Notes: generated by a model from the sequence alone, not told the origin. DNA of 51,190 bases from Gemmatimonadota bacterium (GCA_028873845.1 JAPPNO010000082.1:1-51190); one strand, 5' to 3'. Shown: positions 24,130 to 34,661, counted from the first letter of the stretch. A program made the numbers and translations.

Positions 24130-25512
24130 CTACCTCACCAGGTGCAACTCCGTCTGCCGCCTGAGCATCCAGCGGATCTCACCGTCGGCCGTGATCTCGG
24201 CCTCCTCCTCCTGGGCCATGCGCACAGGCTGCCCGTCCCACTCTGGCACAGGAGTCGTGACCTGCAGTTCCGTCGAGAACCACATGCTGGGGATCACGAA
24301 GGGATCGCCGCGTCCCGGCACCCCGGTCTGGTAGTCCCAGAGCCCGATCAGCGGACCCGCTCCGTGACCGTGGTCGCCGATGGGATGCGTGTACATCGTC
24401 CCGTTCAGCCCTTCGGCCCTCATCGTCTCCAGGACCGACGCGAGGATCTCGTTGCCGCTCCGGCCCACCTTCGTCTCCTCGAGCAGGATATCCTGCAGGC
24501 GGTTGGAGTTGGCGAGTGCCTGACGCAACCCCGCGGGGGCGTCCATCTCGCCCTCGCGCAGCACGTAGGCCATGTGTTGCGTATCGGTAGTGAGCCCCAG
24601 CGCGACGATCCCGAAGTCGCAGTGGAGCACGTCCCCCCGCTCGATCACCGGCGCGACCACACCCGCCATTGACTCGCCCCGCCGCTGCACCGACACAGAC
24701 GGCTGGAACCACGACCCCAGTCCCATGTCGTGCACGCGCTGACGCATCCACCAGACGACGTCGGCGGTCGTCGTTCGCCCCGGCTCGATCACCACGTCCG
24801 AGAACGCCGTCGCGATGATCTCGTGCACGATCGCCTGCATCTTGCGGTAGACAGGGGTCATCGCGGGGACGCGCATGGCCAGGTACTCGATCGCGAGCAG
24901 CGGTTCCCGCACCACGCGGCCCACCAGCTCTGGGCCGAGTGCTTCCTCCATCTGTTCCCATTCACCCGCGCTGAGCCCGTCGGCGAAGTTGTGGTCGTGG
25001 GAGATGTTGACCGCGATCCGCTCGGGGTCGCGCTCGCGTACCATGTCCGCGAAGAGGTTCCACTGGTCCTTGCCCCAGAGCTCGGCGGCGCGGCCGTCGG
25101 GGGCCTGCACGGTGGCCCGCACGGCCTCATAAACGCCGCCCTGCGAGGAGCCGCCCAGCGCGAGCCGGACCACCCCCTCGTCCGGGCCGCGGTCGTGGAA
25201 GATGTAGATCGTGCGGCGGCGCGCGGCGAAGGTGGTGGGCGAGACCAGGGCGCGGAAGACGGGATCCTCGTTGTATTCGCGCATGGTGACGACCCACATG
25301 TCCACGTTGTGCTTGCGCATCAGCATGGGGAGGTTCTTCTCGAGCCGCTCCTGCAGCCACGCCTGCTGGGTGCGGGCCTGTTCGCGCAGGGTGCCGAAGG
25401 GGCGTTCGGGGTGATAGTCGCGCGCCTGGGCGTGGAGGGGGGCGGTGGGGAGGCCCGAAAGGGTGGCGGCGGAGAGTGCGGCGGCTGCGAAACGGCGGAG
25501 CGATGTGGTCAT
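24130..25512 (-). CDS. Secreted M24-family metallopeptidase (Xaa-Pro aminopeptidase-like)
   Basis: A 460-residue exported protein with a signal peptide ending near LHAQ. The M24 'pita-bread' domain occupies the C-terminal half. The five metal ligands can be placed: two Asp in HCDFGIVALGLTTDTQHMAYV, His in HPIGDHGHGAG, Glu in STELQVTT and Glu in the EEEAEI segment near the end. The N-terminal half is the creatinase-type domain. It should remove N-terminal residues, often before proline, in the periplasm. It starts 8 bp after the thioredoxin-fold gene, so the two are one operon. Confidence 0.88.
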   Translation of the reverse strand: MTTSLRRFAAAALSAATLSGLPTAPLHAQARDYHPERPFGTLREQARTQQAWLQERLEKNLPMLMRKHNVDMWVVTMREYNEDPVFRALVSPTTFAARRRTIYIFHDRGPDEGVVRLALGGSSQGGVYEAVRATVQAPDGRAAELWGKDQWNLFADMVRERDPERIAVNISHDHNFADGLSAGEWEQMEEALGPELVGRVVREPLLAIEYLAMRVPAMTPVYRKMQAIVHEIIATAFSDVVIEPGRTTTADVVWWMRQRVHDMGLGSWFQPSVSVQRRGESMAGVVAPVIERGDVLHCDFGIVALGLTTDTQHMAYVLREGEMDAPAGLRQALANSNRLQDILLEETKVGRSGNEILASVLETMRAEGLNGTMYTHPIGDHGHGAGPLIGLWDYQTGVPGRGDPFVIPSMWFSTELQVTTPVPEWDGQPVRMAQEEEAEITADGEIRWMLRRQTELHLVR

Positions 25513-25520
25513 CGGTTCAT

Positions 25521-26069
25521 TCACGGGGTTGCAGGGTGTGTTGCGGCGGAACGGATCAGGTCGAGGACCTCGGCGAGGATCGCCTTGCCCTTGTCCCGCG
25601 CGTAGAAGCGTCGGGTCTCGGCGTAGCGGGGTTCGGGTTCCATCTTCATCCCTTCTTCCATCACCCACTTCTGGAGCCGACTGGGCCGGGGACCCCACCA
25701 GCCACGTTCCCGGAAGTCCTCGTCGTAGAGGATGACCACGGGGATCGAGCGGCTGCGGCCGCCGGTCAGGTGCGCGTCCATGATGTCCAGGTTCTCGTCG
25801 CGGGAAAGGACCCGCAGGTCGACGTTGGGGAGGGCTTCGGCCAGGCGGGCGACCACGGGAAGGATGTTCACGGCGTCTCCGCACCAGTCTTCGCTGAGGG
25901 CGAGCAGGTGCCAGGTGCCGGGGAGAGCGCGGGCCTCGGCGGCGATGGCCTCGGGTACTCGGGCGCGTTGATAGACACCGCGCCAGAGCGCCTCGTTCTT
26001 CTGGACGGTTTCCAGGTACTCGGGGAAGGGAAGGGCGGACTCGAAACGATCACGCATGGGCAGGTGCAT
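25521..26069 (-). CDS. Thioredoxin-fold protein with degenerate active site
   Basis: A 182-residue protein of the cytoplasmic thioredoxin_9-like type, with no signal peptide. The usual WCGPC box reads WCGDA, so only the first cysteine is left; the fold is otherwise kept (HLLALSEDWCGDAVNILPVVARL, then SIPVVILYDED with the cis-Pro). Single-Cys members can act as glutathionylation-type or structural proteins; the reaction here is unknown. It lies upstream of the M24 peptidase, 8 bp apart. Confidence 0.78.
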   Translation of the reverse strand: MHLPMRDRFESALPFPEYLETVQKNEALWRGVYQRARVPEAIAAEARALPGTWHLLALSEDWCGDAVNILPVVARLAEALPNVDLRVLSRDENLDIMDAHLTGGRSRSIPVVILYDEDFRERGWWGPRPSRLQKWVMEEGMKMEPEPRYAETRRFYARDKGKAILAEVLDLIRSAATHPATP

Positions 26070-26141
26070 GCCTGGTTGGAGTGTATCGGGGACGGGGGAT
26101 ACGAAGCCGTCGCGGGGGCGTGCCCTCCGCCCGAAACGACG

Positions 26142-27026
26142 TCACCGACTCCCGCGACGGGGCCTGATTCCCGTACGGAGCAACCCCTCCTGCGCCGCCG
26201 ACGCGACCAGCTGCCCGTCCCGGGTATGGAAAGTTCCCCTCCCGAAGCCCCTGGCGCCATGGGTGACGGGGCTGTCGATCGAATAGAGGAGCCAGTCGTC
26301 GGCGCGGAAGGGCCGGTGGAACCACATGGAGTGGTCGAGCGAAGCGGCCATCAGGTCCTCGTCGCGCACGGTGCGTCCGTGCGGCTGCAGCGCGGTCGAG
26401 AGGATCCCGTAGTCCGATGCGTAGGCGAGCGCGGCCTGGTGGTGGACGAGGTTGTCGTCGAGCGCCCCCGAACTGCGTACCCAGATGTGGCGGAAGGGCG
26501 GACGGGTGGTGCGGTCGAGAAAGGTGAAGGGCTCGACGGGCCGGGAATCCAGCGGGCGGTCCTGGGTGAGAATGTCCCGCAGGTGCGCGGGGATCCTGTC
26601 GGCGTGCTCCCGCAGCATGTCGAGTTCGGAGGCGAGATCCTCCGGTGGTGGAACGTCCGGCATGGGGCTCCGGTGGGACAGGCCGCTCTCCGTCCGGTGA
26701 AAGGACGCCGACAGGGTGAAGATGGCCTTCCCGTGCTGGATCGCAGTGACCCGGCGGGTTGTGAAGCTTCGCCCGTCGCGCGTGCGGTCGACGAAGTACA
26801 CGACCGGAATGTCCAGATCGCCCTCCAGGATGAAGTAGCCGTGCAGCGAGTGGGCATCACGGTCGGGTTCGTCAATCGTGCGGCGCGCGGCGACAAGTGC
26901 CTGGGCCAGCACTTGTCCGCCGAAGATCCGCCCCGACCCGATGTCGCGATTCTGGCCCCGGTAGATGTTCCGCTCGATCGGTTCGAGATCGAGGAGGTCG
27001 ATGAGGGTGTCGGTGGATTGGAGCAT
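26142..27026 (-). CDS. tesB: Acyl-CoA thioesterase II (TesB family)
   Basis: A 294-residue double-hotdog thioesterase. N-terminal hotdog: IFGGQVLAQALVAA near residue 35 and HSLHGYFILEGD. C-terminal hotdog: HHQAALAYASDYGIL, SLDHSMWFHRPFRADDWLLY and the C-terminal SAAQEGLLR. The catalytic Asp, Thr/Ser and Gln of E. coli TesB fall in these last three blocks. It hydrolyses acyl-CoA to free fatty acid and CoA. The length matches the family. ATG 27026 begins exactly where family homology does, although the frame is open upstream. Confidence 0.93.
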   Translation of the reverse strand: MLQSTDTLIDLLDLEPIERNIYRGQNRDIGSGRIFGGQVLAQALVAARRTIDEPDRDAHSLHGYFILEGDLDIPVVYFVDRTRDGRSFTTRRVTAIQHGKAIFTLSASFHRTESGLSHRSPMPDVPPPEDLASELDMLREHADRIPAHLRDILTQDRPLDSRPVEPFTFLDRTTRPPFRHIWVRSSGALDDNLVHHQAALAYASDYGILSTALQPHGRTVRDEDLMAASLDHSMWFHRPFRADDWLLYSIDSPVTHGARGFGRGTFHTRDGQLVASAAQEGLLRTGIRPRRGSR

Positions 27027-27196
27027 GGGGATGAGGATAGTGCTTTTGGGGGTGGGGTGGTACGGGGGTGGGGACCGTACCCGCGGGTTCTCCATTCCGA
27101 TGCGGTACTTTCGGAACCGGGGTACCCATGTGGACGATGCCGCCGTAATCTGAACGCGCCGCTTCCTTCCCCACGCATCCTCCTCAATCCGACCCC

Positions 27197-28903
27197 GTGA
27201 GCAAACCCAAGTCCGCGTTGAGGCCGACCTTCCCCCGCGCCCCCCTCCTCGCCATGGCGATCCTTGCGCAGACGGCCTCCCACCCCGGCCCGGTCCCCTC
27301 TCCCACCGCACCCGGCCGCACCGAAACGAAAGCGCTCGGAGCCCGGTCGCCGATCCCCAAGGCGCCTGCCACAGCATCCGACACCCTCGATGTCCTGGAA
27401 CTCACCGCCACCCGGGTCCACGACGACCTCCTCGCCGGCCGCTACACCGTCACCGAACTCGTCCAGGCCTTCCTCGACCGCATCGCCCGCTACGAAGACC
27501 GCTACAACGCCTTCATCTCGATGAACCCCGAGGCGCTGGCCATCGCGGCCGCCCTCGACGACGAACTCCGCACGACCGGTCCCCGCGGCCCGTTGCACGG
27601 CGTGCCGGTCGTCATCAAGGACAACCTCGACTACGCGGGCTTGGTCACCACCGCGGGATTCGACGGCTTCAGCGCGGCGACGGGAGGCGTCGACATGATC
27701 CCGGGGGACGACGCGGCCGCCGTGGAGCGCCTGAGGGCCGCCGGCGCGGTCATCCTGGGCAAGACCAACATGCCGGACTTCGCCGGGCACGGCACCCGCA
27801 CCCGCAGCTCGGTCGCGGGCGAGACTCTGAACCCCTATGCGGTCGACCGCGTACCGGGCGGATCAAGCGGCGGCACGGCCACGGCGGTGAACGCCAGCTT
27901 CGCGGTCCTGGGTCTCGGCACCGAGACCGGCGGGTCGATCCAGAATCCGGCCGCCGCCCAGGCGCTGGTGGGCTTCAAGCCGACCTTCGGGCTGGTTCCG
28001 CTGGAAGGCGTCCTCCCCATGGATGCCACCTACCGGGACGTGGTCGGCCCCCTGGCGCGCACCGTTCGCGACGCGGCGCTCGTCCTCGATGTCATCGCCG
28101 GTCCCACGCCCGAGGACCTGGCCACCTACGCCGCCACGGGGCACATCCCGGAGGAGGGCTACACGGCCGGGCTGACTACCAACGCGCTCCAGGGCAGGCG
28201 CTTTGGACTCGTGGGCGCAGGGTGGCGCGATTCCTTCCTGCCGCTGGCGGCGGAGACCGAGGCGCTCTACGCGGATGCCATCGCGGCGCTCGAGGCCGAG
28301 GGCGCCGAGGTGGTCGAGGATCCGTTCGCCGGGCGCGGGTGGGTCGAGCTGTACGGGGAGCGTCCCCGGGTGCGTTCGGTGGGCACGCACGACCTGCTGG
28401 TGTACCTGCGCGGACTCGGCCGGGAGGCGGCCTTCCACACCATCGAGGAGTGGGAGGAGCTGTCCGGGAGGGCGTTTCGCGGCGGACGGGGGCCCCGCAC
28501 TCCGGCGGCGCCCACGGCGACCGAGGAGGGGGACGCCTTCCAGGCATGGCGCATGGAGATGCGCGCCCTCTTCCGCGAGGTTCTGGCGGCCCACGAACTC
28601 GACGGGCTCTTCTTTCCCCAGGCGGGCGAGCCGATCCGTCCGCTCGTCGAGGACCCCGAGCGCCCCGAGTACCGGCCCAACAATCACGCCGAGCTGCCGA
28701 GCAACATCATCAACGACATCGGCTTGCCGACCGTTACGGTTCCGTTCGCCTACTACGACGACGGCACCCCCTTCGTGCTCGCATTCATCGGCGACCTGTG
28801 GAGCGACGCGGATCTGCTGGCCTGGGCGTACGACCTGGAGCAGGCGACGATGGCCCGGGTGGCGCCGGTTCTCACCGAGAAGCATGGCTCTGCTGGTTGG
28901 TGA
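27197..28903 (+). CDS. Amidase signature family hydrolase, probably exported
   Basis: A 568-residue protein with a complete amidase-signature catalytic triad: Lys141 in VVIKDNLD, the cis-Ser in GGSSGG at 222-227 (Ser224), and nucleophile Ser247 in TETGGSIQNPA. The N-terminal 60 residues include a hydrophobic stretch (APLLAMAILAQTA), so it may be exported. Such enzymes cut C-N bonds in amides or peptides. The C-terminal half carries the usual substrate-pocket elements. The start is GTG 27197 without a visible ribosome site. It is divergent from tesB and stands alone. Confidence 0.88.
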   Translation: MSKPKSALRPTFPRAPLLAMAILAQTASHPGPVPSPTAPGRTETKALGARSPIPKAPATASDTLDVLELTATRVHDDLLAGRYTVTELVQAFLDRIARYEDRYNAFISMNPEALAIAAALDDELRTTGPRGPLHGVPVVIKDNLDYAGLVTTAGFDGFSAATGGVDMIPGDDAAAVERLRAAGAVILGKTNMPDFAGHGTRTRSSVAGETLNPYAVDRVPGGSSGGTATAVNASFAVLGLGTETGGSIQNPAAAQALVGFKPTFGLVPLEGVLPMDATYRDVVGPLARTVRDAALVLDVIAGPTPEDLATYAATGHIPEEGYTAGLTTNALQGRRFGLVGAGWRDSFLPLAAETEALYADAIAALEAEGAEVVEDPFAGRGWVELYGERPRVRSVGTHDLLVYLRGLGREAAFHTIEEWEELSGRAFRGGRGPRTPAAPTATEEGDAFQAWRMEMRALFREVLAAHELDGLFFPQAGEPIRPLVEDPERPEYRPNNHAELPSNIINDIGLPTVTVPFAYYDDGTPFVLAFIGDLWSDADLLAWAYDLEQATMARVAPVLTEKHGSAGW

Positions 28904-29145
28904 GATAGACCGGTTACGTTGGAGCAGGTCTCCAACGCGACCGGGTCCCACGCTTCAGTTTGGCCGGAATCGACATTCCAGCGCCCGTTTCTCGGGGCGC
29001 TATTGAATGCTCGGCTCCGGGACAGGTCCCGGATTGGGGCAAACCGGTCCTTCACGCGAGGGCGCCAGGGCCACAGGCAGGAGTGGACGATGATGCGGAC
29101 GGAAGAGCACGACGATCGTTTGGGGGTTGCCAGGGGTTCACTGCC

Positions 29146-29480
29146 GTGAGCGCGGAACTCATCGCGGTCCTGGGCGTCGGTGTGGCCCTGGCGGGGCTGA
29201 ACTGGCGGATGAGCAGCGTGCTGCGTCGGGAGATGGGAACGTTGCGGGCGAACACCCGCAATGACCTTGCGGGTCTTCGCGAGGAGGTGCGCGTGGGGAT
29301 TGCTGCGGTGCGCTCCGAGATCGGGGGTTTGCGCGAGGAGATGCGGACCGAGATAGGGAGGCCTTCGCGAGGAGATGCGGACCGAGATGAGTGAGGGATT
29401 CCGCCCAGCTGGATGTGCGCCTTCGCTTCCTGGAGGAGCATTTCTTCCTGGACCAGTCCGCGAAGCAGGCGTCGGCCTGA
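29146..29480 (+). pseudogene. Membrane-anchored coiled-coil protein with two frameshifts
   Basis: From GTG 29146 there is one membrane helix (ELIAVLGVGVALAGLNW) followed by a coiled coil with GLREEMRTEI repeats. The frame first breaks near 29358, where GGLREEMRTEM continues one base out of phase, and again near 29395, after which SAQLDVRLRFLEEHFFLDQ follows to a stop at 29478-29480. All three pieces are needed for the usual small protein of this type. Two single-base shifts suggest a pseudogene; read errors in a repetitive G-rich stretch are the alternative. In the raw frame the product ends at 29394. Confidence 0.6.
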
Positions 29481-29680
29481 CATTGCATCGGGGCCGGAGA
29501 CCGTGACCGGCTCGCAGGCACGAGGGTCGTTTCTTCGGCCGCGCTCCACCCGCTGCTCCCTTGCGCCGAACCATCACCGCTCGCAGTCTCCCGCGTGCGA
29601 TCCCCGGCTGTTCACCTGAAGCGCCAGGATCGGCCCCCACCAACCTGCAGCGCCGGCAGCCCCGGGTAAGGCACCCTGCA

Positions 29681-32221
29681 ATGTCTCCACGCACGTCTCC
29701 CGAGTTCCGTCGAGTGACGCCCCCGCTCCTTCTGTTCCTGGCCTTCGTCCCCTCGGTCACTCCCACGGCCACCGCACAACAACCCCTCCCCCCCATCGCC
29801 GACAAGACCGAGGGCACCACCGCCATGGAGGGCTTCTTCAACCTCTACTGGGACGGCGGCGGCGGCGTCCTCTACTGGGAACTGGACCTCACCGCCGGCG
29901 AGTTCCTCTACCAGATCTCGATGGGATCGGGACTCGGGTCCAACCCGGTCGGAATCGATCGCGGCCAGCTTCGCGGCACCCACGTCCTCGAGGCGAAGCG
30001 GATAGGACCGCGCGTCCTCCTCATGCAGCCCAACTACCAGTTCCAGGCGCGCAGCGACAACCCCACCGAGGTGCAGGCGGTGCGGGATGCCTTCGCCCCT
30101 TCGGTGTACTGGGGGTTCGACATCGTGGCGCGCACCGGGGACCGCGTTCTGGTCGACGCCACCCCCTTCTTCCTCCGCGACGCGCGCAACGTGATCGGCC
30201 AGATCGCGCAGCGGGGCGAGGGGACCTTCCGCCTCGACGTGTCCCGTTCCGCCATTCATCTGCCTGCCACACAGTCATTCCCCGAGAACACCGAGGTGGA
30301 AGCGCTCCTGACCTTCACCAGCGACAACCCGGGCGGGCTTGTGAGCGGGGTGGCCGCCAATCCGCGCGCGGTGACGCTCCGCCAGCACCACTCCTTCATC
30401 CAGCTCCCCGACGACGGCTACCGGACCCGCATCGCTGACCCCCGCGTCGGCGTCAACGGACCGACGATCTACGACTACGCCACCCCCATCGACGAGGACC
30501 TGCGCCTGCGCCTCGCCGCCCGCCACCGCCTCCGGAAGCGCAACCCCGGCCCGGAGCCGTCCGAGCCCGTGGAGCCGATCGTCTACTACCTCGATCCCGG
30601 CACGCCGGAGCCGATCCGCAGCGCCCTGATCGAAGGAGCGGCGTGGTGGGAAGAAGCCTTCGAAGCCGCGGGGTTCATCGACGCCTACCGGGTCGAGGTG
30701 CTCCCAGAAGGAGTCGATCCGCAGGACATCCGCTACAACATGATCCACTGGACGCACCGCCGGACACGCGGGTACTCCTACGGCAGCACGGTGATCGATC
30801 CCCGCACCGGCGAGATCATACGCGGGGTGGTGAACCTGGGTAGCCTGCGCCTGCGGCAGGACTACCTGCTGGGCAAGGGGATGGTGTCGCCCTTCGCGGG
30901 GACGGTGGGCGCGGGGGGCGACGCCGCGCACGACCCGATGTTCTGCGCGCTGTCGGCCGCCCCCGGCTTCGAGTACCTGGCCCAGGTTGCCGACAACTCC
31001 GACGCGGTCGAGATGGCCCTCGCCCGGGTACGCCAGCTCTCGGCCCACGAAGTCGGCCACACCATCGGCTTCCCCCACAACTACCTGGCCAGCACCTACG
31101 GCCGCGAAAGCGTGATGGACTATCCGGCCCCGTACGTCGAGATCGACGCCGACGGGTCCCTGGACCTCTCGAACGCCTACGTGCAGCGGATCGGCGAGTA
31201 CGACAAGCTCTCGGTCAACTGGCTCTACCGTGAGTTTCCCGAGGGGACCGACGAGGCGGCCGCGCTCGAGGAGATCGTCCGGCAGGGCATGCGCGACGGC
31301 CTGATCTTCATGGCGCACACCAACAACAACTTCATTGGCGCGGGACACCCCTACGCCGGGGTCTGGGACAACGGCGAAAACCTGGTCGACCACCTCGAGC
31401 ACGAGATCGAGGTCCGCAACATCGGAATGCGGAACTTCGGCGACCACATGATCCGCGCAGGCCGCCCCATGTCGGACCTCGAATACGTGCTGCTGCCGCT
31501 CTACATGCACCACCGCTTTCAGCTGCGCGCTGCCGCGCAGAGCCTGGGTGGGGCCGACTACCGCTACACCGTGAGGGGCGACGGCCAGACACCGGTCGCG
31601 ATCGTTCCGGGTGAGGAGCAGCGCGACGCCCTCGAGACGATCCTGTCGGCGCTCACGGTGGACTTCCTCGCGCTGCCCGAGGAGGTGATCGCGATGATTC
31701 CGCCGGGGGCGTTCCGCCACCAGGAGGGCGAGGTTTTTCCTGGTCATACCGAGCTGCTCTTCGACCCGCTGGGCGCGGCCGAGGCGGCCGCCGACTTCAC
31801 CGTGGGCGAGATCCTGCACCCGGCGCGCATGGCGCGGCTGGTCGTGTACGGCAGCATGGACGACAACCCGAACCTGGAAGAGGTGGTCGACCGGCTCGTG
31901 GAGGCCACCTGGGCAGCGCCCGCGCAGCGCGACGAGTACCGGACGCGGGTGCAGCACGTCATCCAGCGCGCGGTGGTGGACCGCATGATGCGCCACGCCG
32001 GCAGCGCGGGCACGATGACCGAGGCGCGGGCGGTGCTCTCCGACCGGCTGGATCGTCTGGCGGGTCAGCTGGAGGCGCTCATGGCGGCGTCGCCGCACCA
32101 GCGGTTGGTGGCGGCGGACATCCGCCGCTGGCAGGAACGGATCGAGAACACGACGCCGGCTCCGGCGCTTCAGTTGCCGGCCGGGGACCCGATCGGGGGG
32201 AACGGGGGGAACCGCTGGTAG
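29681..32221 (+). CDS. Secreted zinc-dependent metalloprotease (DUF5117/DUF4953 type)
   Basis: An 846-residue exported protein. The signal peptide runs to about TATAQQ. The first third has the DUF5117-type beta domain (EGFFNLYWDGGGGVLYWELD). The catalytic domain holds HEVGHTIGFPHN at residues 456-467 (His456, Glu457, His460, His466), followed by SVMDYPAPY, a Met-turn-like segment. The C-terminal half is helical. Members are large secreted metalloproteases common in Bacteroidota and Gemmatimonadota, with unknown natural substrates. ATG 29681 opens the signal peptide. Length and domain order are normal. Confidence 0.9.
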   Translation: MSPRTSPEFRRVTPPLLLFLAFVPSVTPTATAQQPLPPIADKTEGTTAMEGFFNLYWDGGGGVLYWELDLTAGEFLYQISMGSGLGSNPVGIDRGQLRGTHVLEAKRIGPRVLLMQPNYQFQARSDNPTEVQAVRDAFAPSVYWGFDIVARTGDRVLVDATPFFLRDARNVIGQIAQRGEGTFRLDVSRSAIHLPATQSFPENTEVEALLTFTSDNPGGLVSGVAANPRAVTLRQHHSFIQLPDDGYRTRIADPRVGVNGPTIYDYATPIDEDLRLRLAARHRLRKRNPGPEPSEPVEPIVYYLDPGTPEPIRSALIEGAAWWEEAFEAAGFIDAYRVEVLPEGVDPQDIRYNMIHWTHRRTRGYSYGSTVIDPRTGEIIRGVVNLGSLRLRQDYLLGKGMVSPFAGTVGAGGDAAHDPMFCALSAAPGFEYLAQVADNSDAVEMALARVRQLSAHEVGHTIGFPHNYLASTYGRESVMDYPAPYVEIDADGSLDLSNAYVQRIGEYDKLSVNWLYREFPEGTDEAAALEEIVRQGMRDGLIFMAHTNNNFIGAGHPYAGVWDNGENLVDHLEHEIEVRNIGMRNFGDHMIRAGRPMSDLEYVLLPLYMHHRFQLRAAAQSLGGADYRYTVRGDGQTPVAIVPGEEQRDALETILSALTVDFLALPEEVIAMIPPGAFRHQEGEVFPGHTELLFDPLGAAEAAADFTVGEILHPARMARLVVYGSMDDNPNLEEVVDRLVEATWAAPAQRDEYRTRVQHVIQRAVVDRMMRHAGSAGTMTEARAVLSDRLDRLAGQLEALMAASPHQRLVAADIRRWQERIENTTPAPALQLPAGDPIGGNGGNRW

Positions 32222-32238
32222 TGCCGTCACGCCTGGGC

Positions 32239-32268
32239 GGCCCGGCGCCGCGGTTCTCGCGCCGGGCC
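32239..32268. terminator. Strong hairpin between convergent genes
   Basis: GGCCCGGCGC at 32239-32248 pairs perfectly with 32259-32268 across a 10-base loop. It lies between the convergent metalloprotease and response-regulator genes. There is no T-run, so it would be a factor-assisted or bidirectional barrier rather than a textbook terminator. Confidence 0.5.
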
Positions 32269-32329
32269 ATTCCGCCGAGTGCTAGCAGTTTCTGCTGTCA
32301 CGCGCCGTCAGGAGCTTGGGCTTCTTCGC

Positions 32330-33058
<729 letters not shown>

Positions 33059-33249
33059 GGGGGCCGGTGGGTGGGCCGTACTGGCGTTCCTCTCAGGAAC
33101 TTCCTCGAATGGCCGTATGCTGTAAAGCCTCCCCCGGGATGCTGCAACAGCTTGCCCCCGCGCGTCGGCGGTGTATGATCCGCGAGGACCGGTTCGCACA
33201 CCCCGTGTCGCCCCGCGCCCCCGCCCGCGTCGGAGGGAGGACCGACAGC

Positions 33250-33855
33250 ATGAACGAATTCGGCAAGGCCGTCGCCCGCACCCGGGGTGTGCAGCCCTGG
33301 CGCCGCGTCTTTCACATGCTGGGCGGGGTGGGGACGGCGGCCTTCGTTCACTACCTGGGCCCGGAGTCCGCCATACCGCTGGCGGTCCTGGCCACGGCGC
33401 TGGCTGCCGGGGTGGCGCTGGACTGGATGCGACTCCGCTCCCGGGCTGCGAACACGCTCTTCTTTCGCACCTTCGCCTGGCTGGCGTCGCCGCGCGAGGC
33501 GGGCAGGGTCGCCTCGTCGACGTGGTTCGTGCTCGGCGCACTGATCGTGTTGCTGGCTACTCCGCACCGTGTGTTCGCGCCGGCCATGCTGGTCCTCGCG
33601 TGCGCCGACCCGGCCGCCAGCGTGATCGGCAGGATGTGGGGACGGCACAAGGTGGGGAAGGGGAGCTGGGAGGGGACGGCGGCCTTCTTCGTGGTCGCGA
33701 TGGGCGTGCTGACGCCCTTCGTGGGGATTCAGACCGCGCTGATCGCGGCCACGGCGGTCGCGATCATGGAAGTGCTGCCGCTGGGCATCGACGACAACCT
33801 CACCGTCCCGATCTCGACTGCGCTCGTGCTCTGGGCGGTTGGGGCGGCGGGGTAG
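33250..33855 (+). CDS. Dolichol/diacylglycerol-kinase-like (CTP-type) membrane protein
   Basis: A 201-residue polytopic membrane protein with about six hydrophobic segments. The block ADPAASVIGRMWGRHKVGKGSWEGTAAFF near residues 118-146 is the signature of the SEC59/DGK1 group and related CDP-alcohol or phytol kinases, which use CTP to phosphorylate lipid alcohols. ATG 33250 follows a strong GGAGGGAGG ribosome site. The substrate is unknown; dolichol-like, undecaprenol or phytol are possible. Confidence 0.78.
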   Translation: MNEFGKAVARTRGVQPWRRVFHMLGGVGTAAFVHYLGPESAIPLAVLATALAAGVALDWMRLRSRAANTLFFRTFAWLASPREAGRVASSTWFVLGALIVLLATPHRVFAPAMLVLACADPAASVIGRMWGRHKVGKGSWEGTAAFFVVAMGVLTPFVGIQTALIAATAVAIMEVLPLGIDDNLTVPISTALVLWAVGAAG

Positions 33856-33933
33856 GAGGCCGACGGCAGCCCTCACGCGCCGGCGCGGTCGCGCCCGTAG
33901 CGTGCCGGGGCACAGACGAGGGCCGTCGAACAT

Positions 33934-34548
33934 CTACCCTTCGTCGTCCGCCACCCTTCCCCCTCCCCCCGTAACATCGGCGATGGCGGCAACCAGGTCC
34001 GGGTACCGGCGATCCGGAACCAGAACCCGATACCGCACGTCCTCACCGAAGGACCGCTCGACCACCGTGGCGTCCAGCGCCTCGAAAACCCGGTCCACCC
34101 GCCGCACCGCGTGATACGCGACCGTCACCACGACCTCGCTCCGCTCCATCTTCTCCACGGTCGGACACACCTCCAGGACATGCCTCACACCGCCGGCGTA
34201 TGCGCGTGCAAGCCCTCCCGTCCCCAGCTTCACGCCTCCGTAGTAGCGGGCGCACACCACCACCACCTCACCCACACCCGAGTGCAGCAGCACGTGCAGC
34301 ATGGGTCTCCCCGCCGTCCCGTGCGGCTCTCCCGCGTCGCTCATGCCGACCTGCGCCGTCGAGCCCGGCTCTCCGGCGTTGAACGCCCAGCAGTAGTGGG
34401 TCGCTCCGGGAATCCGGTCACGCGTCTCCCGAACGAACCGCGCGGCCTCCTCCCTGCTCGTCGCCCTGCCCGCGCGGGTGACGAATCGGCTCCGCCGGAC
34501 AACGTCCTCGACCTGGGCGTCGGAAGCGGGGACTCTGTAGGCATCCAT
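33934..34548 (-). CDS. yigZ: IMPACT/YigZ family protein
   Basis: A 204-residue protein of the UPF0029/IMPACT family. The N-terminal domain has the SRFVTRAGRATSREEAARFV start, the HYCWAF block, SDAGEPHGTAGRPML and VVCARYYGGVKLGTGGL, all classic for YigZ. The C-terminal DUF1949 ferredoxin-like domain follows. The cellular role is not settled; links to translation control are known for eukaryotic IMPACT. I start at ATG 34548; a TTG ten codons earlier is unlikely. Confidence 0.93.
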   Translation of the reverse strand: MDAYRVPASDAQVEDVVRRSRFVTRAGRATSREEAARFVRETRDRIPGATHYCWAFNAGEPGSTAQVGMSDAGEPHGTAGRPMLHVLLHSGVGEVVVVCARYYGGVKLGTGGLARAYAGGVRHVLEVCPTVEKMERSEVVVTVAYHAVRRVDRVFEALDATVVERSFGEDVRYRVLVPDRRYPDLVAAIADVTGGGGRVADDEG

Positions 34549-34661
34549 GACAACATGTGAGTGAAGTGGACTTTCCAATTCGGGACCACCACCTTACTCT
34601 ACAGTCGCGTGATCCGGATCGGAAAACGCGGTCCCCAATCCAACTCTTCCCGGGAGAAAGT

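Noticed and set aside
28753-29841. Open frame on the minus strand (362 codons) across the region between amidase and metalloprotease
   Set aside because: Low-complexity Arg/Pro/Ser-rich product with no ribosome site; it runs antisense to the amidase end and the coiled-coil remnant.
30275-32230. Long open frame on the minus strand (651 codons) opposite the metalloprotease
   Set aside because: Its composition is a mirror of the real gene, which has a signal peptide and an HExxH zinc site.
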